Positions 58,216-64,000 of a stretch of DNA of 64,000 nt are shown here, one piece after another. The DNA is from Komagataeibacter swingsii (GTDB lineage Bacteria; Pseudomonadota; Alphaproteobacteria; Acetobacterales; Acetobacteraceae), in contig NZ_NKUB01000012.1 in assembly GCF_003207895.1 (NCBI RefSeq), positions 1-64,000 on the forward strand, written 5' to 3'. The first letter of the stretch is position 1. Each line of letters starts with the position of its first letter. Under the pieces are notes generated by a model, which had not been told where the DNA came from, searched no databases, and was given only the letters and a program-made list of their open reading frames with translations. A program made the position numbers and the translations under genes.

Positions 58216-58605
58216 ATGAACAAGCCCTCATCCGTCCGGAAATCCGGACCTCCTTCCCCGATGCCCAATGTCGCCCTTGCGCTGGATGCGCTCGGCGAGA
58301 TCTGGCGCATCAGGGGCGGAAAGGACGTCATTGCGATGTTGGACAATGATATGACAGCGAGGACGGCCTGGTACGCCATCCTCGCTGGTGTTGCGCCGCA
58401 TGAATGGCCTGATCTGGTCAGCTCCCTTGACGCGCTGATCCCCTATCTGCGCGGCCGCAGGGACCTGTTGTCGCCGGACAGCCCTTTTGGACGTGGCGTG
58501 ATCTCGGAAAGCAGGCGCCAGGCGCTTCATCGCCTTCTTGCTCCGCAAAGGATTGCCCTGCTGGAGGCTGTGACGCGTCCGGCTACACGTCAGGAGGCCG
58601 CATGA
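58216..58605 (+). CDS. Hypothetical tra-operon protein, 129 aa
   Basis: The ATG at 58216 follows CGAGGAAGGTTCC. A soluble helical protein (MPNVALALDALGEIWRIRGG, TARTAWYAILAGVAPHEWP). No signal peptide or motif. The stop overlaps the next start in ATGA. Conserved-looking operon place, function unknown. Confidence 0.6.
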   Translation: MNKPSSVRKSGPPSPMPNVALALDALGEIWRIRGGKDVIAMLDNDMTARTAWYAILAGVAPHEWPDLVSSLDALIPYLRGRRDLLSPDSPFGRGVISESRRQALHRLLAPQRIALLEAVTRPATRQEAA

Positions 58606-59189
58606 TCCGTCTGCGCTTCCGTGTCCTGTTGTCAGTGGCTGCCGCTCTTGTATCGATACAGGGGCATGCGCAGACCACGTCATCAGGCGCCTCTGGTGCC
58701 ACGACATCTACGGGAAGCGTCGGCTGCGCCGCCCTGACCCAGGCGGCGGCAACAGCCGTAAACGAACGCGTCCAGGCCAACGACGCCTATGAAAAGCAGC
58801 CGGATAGCGTCAACGGCCTGTCCTGCCTGAGCAATTTTTTCAACGGCACCGGACTGAATCTCATCACGAACGGCCTTGACCCCGCAGCCCTCCTGCAGGC
58901 CGTCGAGGGCCAGATAGGCGGCCAGGTCTGTCAGGCCGTACAGGCGGCATGGGGGAACGCCATGGGGTCGACCCAATGTGGACTCAGTCTGTCGGGCGTT
59001 AATCTGGGGCTCGGTTTTGGCTCGAGTAGCGGACTCATGTGCCCGAGCCTGAGTTTCGGTGGTGGTGGTCCGCCAATTGCGACTGCCATTGCGGGGACGT
59101 CGAGCGGTACGACTGACCTGTATATCAACGGATCTCCCCAGCTTCCGACCGGATACAGCCTGAGCAATCTCGTGGACGGAGTATTCTGA
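58602..59189 (+). CDS. Exported Gly/Ser-rich tra-operon protein, 195 aa
   Basis: The product has a signal peptide MIRLRFRVLLSVAAALVSIQGHAQ (cleavage near 24), then a Ser/Thr/Gly-rich mature part with several cysteines (VGCAALTQAAATAVN, LSCLSNF, QVCQAVQAAW, TQCGLSL, LMCPSLSF). The cysteine count suggests disulfides in the periplasm. Overlaps both neighbours. Not recognised; probably part of the type IVB envelope complex or a pilin-like accessory. Confidence 0.62.
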   Translation: MIRLRFRVLLSVAAALVSIQGHAQTTSSGASGATTSTGSVGCAALTQAAATAVNERVQANDAYEKQPDSVNGLSCLSNFFNGTGLNLITNGLDPAALLQAVEGQIGGQVCQAVQAAWGNAMGSTQCGLSLSGVNLGLGFGSSSGLMCPSLSFGGGGPPIATAIAGTSSGTTDLYINGSPQLPTGYSLSNLVDGVF

Positions 59190-60373
59190 TGCGCAGGCTG
59201 CAGATGGTTGCCATTGGTGCCGCTTCGTGCGTCTGCGTGCTGGCAGTCACGCCGCGTCCGGCATACGCGCTTTTCAGTGATGCCGCTGTCGTTGCAGCGA
59301 TCAAGCTTCTCCAGGCGTTCACGGGCAACGCCCTCAATACGATGACGAAAAACCTGACGGACAGCATCGATTCAAATCTCAGTAGTCTTACAAACCCGAA
59401 TTCCGTTGCGTCTCTCCTGACGAAGGGTTTCACGCAGGTTGCCAATTACGCGAAAGCCCAGGTTGGTGCCCAGTCGCAACTCATGGATGCCCAGGACGCG
59501 GCGATGGCCGGATTTCTACGGCGTCAGCAGGAAACCGGAATCCGGGACGAGCATATGATGAATCCGGAATTCTGCGCGGGCCTTGATGCCCAGCAGTCCA
59601 CCGTGGCCGCGTCCAAGGCGGCTCGATCCGCGGTGTATGCCATTGCGACCGTGAGCGATCCCCGTGGTGAGGCAGGTCAGGGGACTCCCTCCTATTACGG
59701 CAAGTCACAGGGCACGGATGCGAACATGTCCCTGCACCTCAAGCGCTACTGTTCATCCGACGACGTGGCGCAGGGGCTCTGCTCTTCCGTGTCCCGGCTG
59801 CCGAACGCCGACCAGCGTGCCGCCAGCCTGTTCGGCGCCGATACCCTGTCCGCGGATGGCGCAGTGGATGCAGCCAATGATTATGCGACCACGCTCATCC
59901 AGCCGGTAGCGCCGGCGGCCCTGCGTGGCGAGCAGCTGTCCAGCCTTCGGGGACGTGAAGCCGCAACCCGGCGCCGGTCGTACAACAGTCGTATGTCTCT
60001 TGCCCGCTGGGTCACGGGCTACGTCACATCTCTTGGTGTTCCGTCTGTCGCGCTCACGCGGGACCAGAAGGCTGAAATGACGGCCGAGGGGCTCACGCCG
60101 CTCGACAAGGCGTCGTGGCTGCAGGCTATGGCGCTGGAAGTCAATCGCAGGGTCTCCAGCGTAAGCTGGAACGCCTCGCTCCAGGCAATGCCTCCCGCGT
60201 CGGTCATGCGCGAGGTTGCCACCGAGATGGCGCAGTCCAATTACCTTGCGCTGCAGAACTACCGTCTCGGGCTCTACCTCGCGACCATGGGAGCTGCCCG
60301 GGTCGCGCAGGAAGAAGAGGTCGCCTTCAGGGACGGCCTGACACCGATGCCTTCCCCCACGATCAATCCCTAG
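59189..60373 (+). CDS. Exported TraW/IcmX-like protein
   Basis: The product is 394 aa with signal peptide (MRRLQMVAIGAASCVCVLAV ... AYA). Mature part is helical (ALNTMTKNLTDSIDSNLSSL, VASLLTKGFTQVANYAKAQV) with a few cysteines (NPEFCAGL, YCSSDDVAQGLCSS). Position two genes before dotA/traY and size resemble TraW (IcmX in Legionella), a periplasmic protein required for transfer. The match is by position and topology only. The start shares one base with the preceding stop (TGATG). Confidence 0.5.
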   Translation: MRRLQMVAIGAASCVCVLAVTPRPAYALFSDAAVVAAIKLLQAFTGNALNTMTKNLTDSIDSNLSSLTNPNSVASLLTKGFTQVANYAKAQVGAQSQLMDAQDAAMAGFLRRQQETGIRDEHMMNPEFCAGLDAQQSTVAASKAARSAVYAIATVSDPRGEAGQGTPSYYGKSQGTDANMSLHLKRYCSSDDVAQGLCSSVSRLPNADQRAASLFGADTLSADGAVDAANDYATTLIQPVAPAALRGEQLSSLRGREAATRRRSYNSRMSLARWVTGYVTSLGVPSVALTRDQKAEMTAEGLTPLDKASWLQAMALEVNRRVSSVSWNASLQAMPPASVMREVATEMAQSNYLALQNYRLGLYLATMGAARVAQEEEVAFRDGLTPMPSPTINP

Positions 60374-60382
60374 AGGTTTGCC

Positions 60383-61795
60383 ATGTCTGAGGCCCAGCAG
60401 AAAACCGGCGATATCGAGGATGTGCTGAAAACCCTTGATCGCGTGCAGTCCGAATACAGGAAGCAGGCACCCGGGCAGGCCGCCGCATATGATCGGCTGC
60501 GGCAGGAATCCCGCGAGCCTGACGTCCATAATGATCCCGGCTTCCGTACGCGCGTCGCATACGCCGTGCAGGATGTAGAGCGCCTTTTGGGACCGACGCT
60601 TGAAAAGGAGCATCCTCTCCGCACCGAGATGACAGAGCGCGCGGCGCATTACCCAGGTCTGAACGAACCTGTGGTCGCTGCGATGATGCGTGAAACGCAT
60701 CGCCTTCAGCAGCCAGAAGTAAACGCGATCCGGACACTTGCCAGCGAACTGGTTGAAGGACGTCAGGATCCGGACCACCCGGACATCGCGCACACCATCG
60801 AGAACCTGAGGGCGACCGTCTTTCCCGAACCAGGGCATCAGCCAGCGCCAGGGCATGACCATGCTGCCGGGTCTGCGCACGATGAGAAAGGTCAGCCGGA
60901 CAAAACCCGTGGAATGGCGTCGCCGGGGGAGGGCGCTCCGCCTGGACCGGAGCAGTCGGCCAGCAGTCAACCCGGACAGACCCATACGACGGATCCTCAG
61001 AAGGACTTTCGAGAGAAACAGACAGGTCCCGCAAAAGACGCGCCGGAAAGCCGATCGACGATGGATGGCAACGGCACAAAGGAAAAGGCGGCAGCGAACA
61101 CACGGGAAACGAACGGGGCGGCCAGGGATCAGGAGGACGTCAAGGTTATTCGCGGTGGCGGCTTTGCCCGCCTAGCAGAAGCGATTGCCTCGCGCATTGA
61201 TAGCCAGCCTGCGAGCCCGGCATCATCGTGGATGGAAAAGGCCGCCGATTTCAGCACCCGGCTGCACAACGCGCGTGACGAAAAGAGCCTGGAGGCGACC
61301 GAACGTCTGGGAAAGCAGGCGGTGGAGGCCCTGCGTGACCTCAGGGAGCGGCCAGCTTCCTCCATCATGGCGGCGATTTCAGATGCAGGAAAGGGCGACC
61401 CTGACGGTGTTGCCGGTGTGTTGTCGGAGATGAAGGCCGGTGGCCGGTATGCGGATCTGCATAGCCAGTTTGTGACGGAGAAACAGAATAACCAGGCATT
61501 TGCGGCGCAACTGGAGAATGTCACCAGCAAGCTCGAAGCCTACGGAAAGGGAAGGGACGCCGCCGAGGCAACAGGCCAGCGCATGGGAATGCCCGGCAGT
61601 GTGACGCAGCGCTTCACCCAGATCGATGCCGAGATCGGCAGGACTGCTGCCGAAGTGCCCGGAAAAAAAGAGGGGGCCAGTGCGCTGGAAGACATGAGCG
61701 AGAAGGTCCGCGAGATGATGCACAAGGCTGTGACTGCAGTCACGGATTTCATGACGCGGATGAAGCCCGGTCCCACCGCCAGTCCTGCGCCGTGA
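60383..61795 (+). CDS. Large hydrophilic tra-operon protein, 470 aa
   Basis: The ATG at 60383 follows TAGAGGTTTGCC. There is no signal peptide or membrane segment. The N-terminal third is helical (IEDVLKTLDRVQSEYRKQAP), the middle (about 160-250) is disordered and rich in Glu, Pro, Gly and Lys. The C-terminal third is helical with coiled-coil-like repeats (KQAVEALRDLRERPASSIMA, EMHKAVT-type end). No family recognised. Lying directly before dotA, it may be a cytoplasmic component of the transfer machine or a secreted effector or partner. Function is open. Confidence 0.6.
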   Translation: MSEAQQKTGDIEDVLKTLDRVQSEYRKQAPGQAAAYDRLRQESREPDVHNDPGFRTRVAYAVQDVERLLGPTLEKEHPLRTEMTERAAHYPGLNEPVVAAMMRETHRLQQPEVNAIRTLASELVEGRQDPDHPDIAHTIENLRATVFPEPGHQPAPGHDHAAGSAHDEKGQPDKTRGMASPGEGAPPGPEQSASSQPGQTHTTDPQKDFREKQTGPAKDAPESRSTMDGNGTKEKAAANTRETNGAARDQEDVKVIRGGGFARLAEAIASRIDSQPASPASSWMEKAADFSTRLHNARDEKSLEATERLGKQAVEALRDLRERPASSIMAAISDAGKGDPDGVAGVLSEMKAGGRYADLHSQFVTEKQNNQAFAAQLENVTSKLEAYGKGRDAAEATGQRMGMPGSVTQRFTQIDAEIGRTAAEVPGKKEGASALEDMSEKVREMMHKAVTAVTDFMTRMKPGPTASPAP

Positions 61796-61817
61796 CTTCG
61801 CCGCTGGAGGACAAACC

Positions 61818-64000
61818 ATGACGCCCTTTCGTCGCCCTGTATTCGCCATCCTGCCGCTTCTGTTTCTGTCGGCTCTTACCGTGTCCGCGGCAGCGCAGAC
61901 GGTTGTCGCGACCGGTTCGGGAGATGCAGCCAGCAGCACGGGCTATAACGTGACATGGGACCTGCTTGATCCGGGCAGTGACTGGGCGGCGCAGGTCATC
62001 CGGTCTGTATTCCCGGTTTTCGGCCAGGATACGGGCGCGCCCAGCATCGGCAACGAGGCGACCGTCATAGGAACCATGATCGGGTGGTTCTCCGGGTTTG
62101 TCATGGCATTTGCGATGGCGGTCGTAAGCTATATCTACTTCATGAACATCCACCGGGGTGCAGAAACAGCGCAACTCCTTGGTAACAACCAGACCAGCAT
62201 GTCGATCGTGCGGATCGGGATTGCGGCCATCCTGATGTGGCCGCTGCCGACAACCGGCTTCAATGCAGCGCAGGCCGTTGTCGTGCAGGGCTCGCTCTGG
62301 GGCATCGGTATGGCGAAGGTCGTTTACGACAAGGCGAAGCAGGCGATCGGACCAGACGGCAAGGTCATTGCACAGCCCCTTATCCCCGGCACAAAGGGGA
62401 TTGTGACCGGCCTTGTAAAAAATGAGTTCTGCCGGGCCATTATTAACATTGCTGCGAATAACACGAGCCTGATTGCAGCCCCGACCGGGCAGACCGTCCT
62501 GTCCGTGACCGGCGGAAAGATGGGGATCATCAACTATTCTTACAATATGGCAGCCGGCGCAGGAGACGGGACACCAGTTTGCGGGGCCGTAAGTCTGCAG
62601 GCGCCCAATACTGACGCAGTGAATCTGGCCGGTTTCCAGGTCGACCAGGCGGGTATGCAAAAGCAGGTCCTTGATTCCGTGATCCTTGGCGACATTCGCA
62701 GCCAGGTTGAACAGGTGGCGCAGAAGTACTGGCAGACCAAAACGACAACGTCCTTGGCCCCACTCATGACCATCATCGTCAATGCCACCAACGATTATGC
62801 GTCGCGTCTCACGACGCAGGCGGCACAACTGCGTTCGAAGCTTCAGGACACGGTCAATAATCAGACGCTCGCGCTTCACCAATGGGGAATTTCGACGAAC
62901 GGAGATGCGGTCAACACCAGCAGCCAGATGGATACTCTCGGGTGGACTGGCGCAGGAGCCTACTATCTCGAATTCGCGCGCCTCAATGGCCAGACCCTGT
63001 CTCTCATGACCGCAACGCCAACCATCACCACGCCATCCTATTCCGGTCTCGGAAACTATCTTGCCTCGGACATTGCGCCCCTGGTGCAGTCTGCGGACAC
63101 CTTTATGGAGAACATTGACAGCATGGTTGCAACGCAGGATGGCGTGACCGCGCCAGGCGGGAATGCTGACCTGTACACAGGAGCGATACCGGGCGGAGAC
63201 GGTGCGGGTGTGCTCGACCAGCTGTTCCGCGCCCTGCACCTGAATGATTACGCCCTGCAGATCGTGACCGGATTTATCGAGCCGTCCGGTACGAACGGCT
63301 ACTGGACGGATCCGTTTGGCAATCTCATGTCACTTGGCAACTGGATGATCACGACCGCCCTTCTCACCATGGGCACTGCGTCGGTTCTTTCTTCTACGGC
63401 CGGCACCGTCGGTATTGGCGTGCTGTCGCTTCTGAGCGGAAATCCTGAAGGTGCCGTTGCGGCAGGGGCCGGGCACGCACTGATGCACTTTTTTGGCGCG
63501 CCGATTATCGGCGGCTGTTTCGCCATGCTTATGCCAGGCCTCACCATCGCCTATGTCATCCCGATGATCCCGTTTGTCATGTGGATGTTTGCCGTGGCTG
63601 GATGGTTCATCATGGTCTGTGAGTCCGTGATTGCAGCGCCTCTGTGGATGCTCGCGCATATGACCATGAACGGGGAGGGGCTGCACGGTCATGCAAAACA
63701 GGGTTATGCCCTTCTGTTCAATGTCATCTTCCGGCCGGTGCTGATGCTGTTCGGACTTTTCCTTGGATATTTTATATTTGATTCAGTGTCGTGGCTGATC
63801 CACATGTGTTTCGGCATTGCGGCCGGACTGGTGCTGTCAAACGGCTGGATTGTGAGCAACTTCCTCGGCATGATTGTTCTGGTCAGCCTGTTTGTCATGA
63901 TTCATGTCACTTTGGCGTTCATTTCATTCAGGATGATCTCGATCCTACCCCAGCGGGTTCCCGCCATGATCGGATTTGGTGACGTGGACCGGGTCGACAT
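61818..64000 (+). CDS. dotA: DotA/TraY inner-membrane protein (3' truncated by window edge)
   Basis: An open frame from the ATG at 61818 (TGGAGGACAAACC upstream) runs to the window end with no stop, about 727 codons. It starts with a signal peptide (MTPFRRPVFAILPLLFLSAL TVSAAA). DotA marks: WDLLDPGSDWAAQVIRSVFP near residue 47, TVIGTMIGWFSGFVMAFAMA with the first helices, and a later cluster of helices (GGCFAMLMPGLTIAYVIPMI, PFVMWMFAVAGWFIMVCESV, LIHMCFGIAAGLVLSNGWIV). DotA/TraY is a polytopic inner-membrane protein needed for transfer. The C-terminus lies outside the window. Confidence 0.92.
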   Translation, partial: MTPFRRPVFAILPLLFLSALTVSAAAQTVVATGSGDAASSTGYNVTWDLLDPGSDWAAQVIRSVFPVFGQDTGAPSIGNEATVIGTMIGWFSGFVMAFAMAVVSYIYFMNIHRGAETAQLLGNNQTSMSIVRIGIAAILMWPLPTTGFNAAQAVVVQGSLWGIGMAKVVYDKAKQAIGPDGKVIAQPLIPGTKGIVTGLVKNEFCRAIINIAANNTSLIAAPTGQTVLSVTGGKMGIINYSYNMAAGAGDGTPVCGAVSLQAPNTDAVNLAGFQVDQAGMQKQVLDSVILGDIRSQVEQVAQKYWQTKTTTSLAPLMTIIVNATNDYASRLTTQAAQLRSKLQDTVNNQTLALHQWGISTNGDAVNTSSQMDTLGWTGAGAYYLEFARLNGQTLSLMTATPTITTPSYSGLGNYLASDIAPLVQSADTFMENIDSMVATQDGVTAPGGNADLYTGAIPGGDGAGVLDQLFRALHLNDYALQIVTGFIEPSGTNGYWTDPFGNLMSLGNWMITTALLTMGTASVLSSTAGTVGIGVLSLLSGNPEGAVAAGAGHALMHFFGAPIIGGCFAMLMPGLTIAYVIPMIPFVMWMFAVAGWFIMVCESVIAAPLWMLAHMTMNGEGLHGHAKQGYALLFNVIFRPVLMLFGLFLGYFIFDSVSWLIHMCFGIAAGLVLSNGWIVSNFLGMIVLVSLFVMIHVTLAFISFRMISILPQRVPAMIGFGDVDRVD

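Noticed and set aside
61749-63239. A 496-codon minus-strand open frame
   Set aside because: It is antisense to dotA, which has a signal peptide, membrane helices and family motifs; the minus frame has none.
1-64000. CRISPR array, tRNA or rRNA genes
   Set aside because: No regularly spaced direct repeats, no cloverleaf with conserved T-loop sequence and no rRNA-like stretch were found by reading.

Overview
The window reads as part of a large conjugative plasmid, or an integrated conjugative element, of an alphaproteobacterium. Acetic acid bacteria (Acetobacteraceae, Komagataeibacter/Gluconacetobacter-like) are the best guess. The guess rests on the GC-rich coding style, the alphaproteobacterial plasmid families (large ParB C-terminus, DUF5983, DUF3085, DUF6878, DUF6915, MucR, NepR-like, GcrA-like) and a complete Dot/Icm (IncI-type, MPF-I) transfer apparatus. 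No rRNA, tRNA, CRISPR array or replication initiator gene was seen. Both ends cut through genes: a ParB-family gene at the left and dotA/traY at the right.

Region 1 (about 1-20 kb) looks like a conjugative leading region. Almost every gene is on the + strand and points toward the candidate oriT. It holds the ParB C-terminus, a PP-loop (PAPS-reductase-like) protein, a run of small DUF genes, an ArdC-type antirestriction protein, a single-stranded DNA-binding protein and a DUF3991/TOPRIM primase-like protein. It also holds a low-GC patch (nuclease-like gene and histidine phosphatase), a NERD-domain protein and an HxlR/oxidoreductase/cupin cassette. Several intergenic gaps carry long GC-rich inverted repeats of about 50-200 bp. 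The ones before the 51-aa gene/ardC and before ssb directly follow AT-rich tracts. They could be single-strand promoters or initiation structures like F-plasmid Frpo/ssi.

Region 2 (about 20-29 kb) is the DNA-processing region. Minus-strand genes encode a secreted protein, a lytic transglycosylase, a coiled-coil membrane protein, a ParA-like ATPase and a basic protein. A palindrome-rich gap at 23574-23966 (candidate oriT) follows, then a BRO-N protein, an HU-family protein, a small accessory protein and a 1072-aa TrwC/TraI-type (MobF) relaxase-helicase. A NepR-like anti-sigma gene lies just beyond.

Region 3 (about 29-33 kb) is a shuffled regulator/toxin zone. It has an intact mucR, a Fic protein, a relic antitoxin, a 15-mer repeat in three copies, a truncated second mucR, and an intact ADP-ribosyltransferase-like toxin with a small upstream partner.

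Region 4 (about 33-64 kb) is the type IVB secretion machinery. Two minus-strand operons carry DUF1173-dotL-X-dotM-LT-X-icmT-dotB-dotC-dotD and dotO-dotN-icmD-icmC-dotF-dotG-dotH-dotI. A hipBA toxin-antitoxin pair, an aminotransferase and a BamE-like lipoprotein sit between them. A GcrA-like protein and a double-HTH XRE protein lie next, and a divergent + strand operon (TcpQ/PilL-like, three exported or unknown proteins, an unknown cytoplasmic protein, dotA) runs off the right edge. Many adjacent genes overlap by a few bases, which suggests translational coupling.
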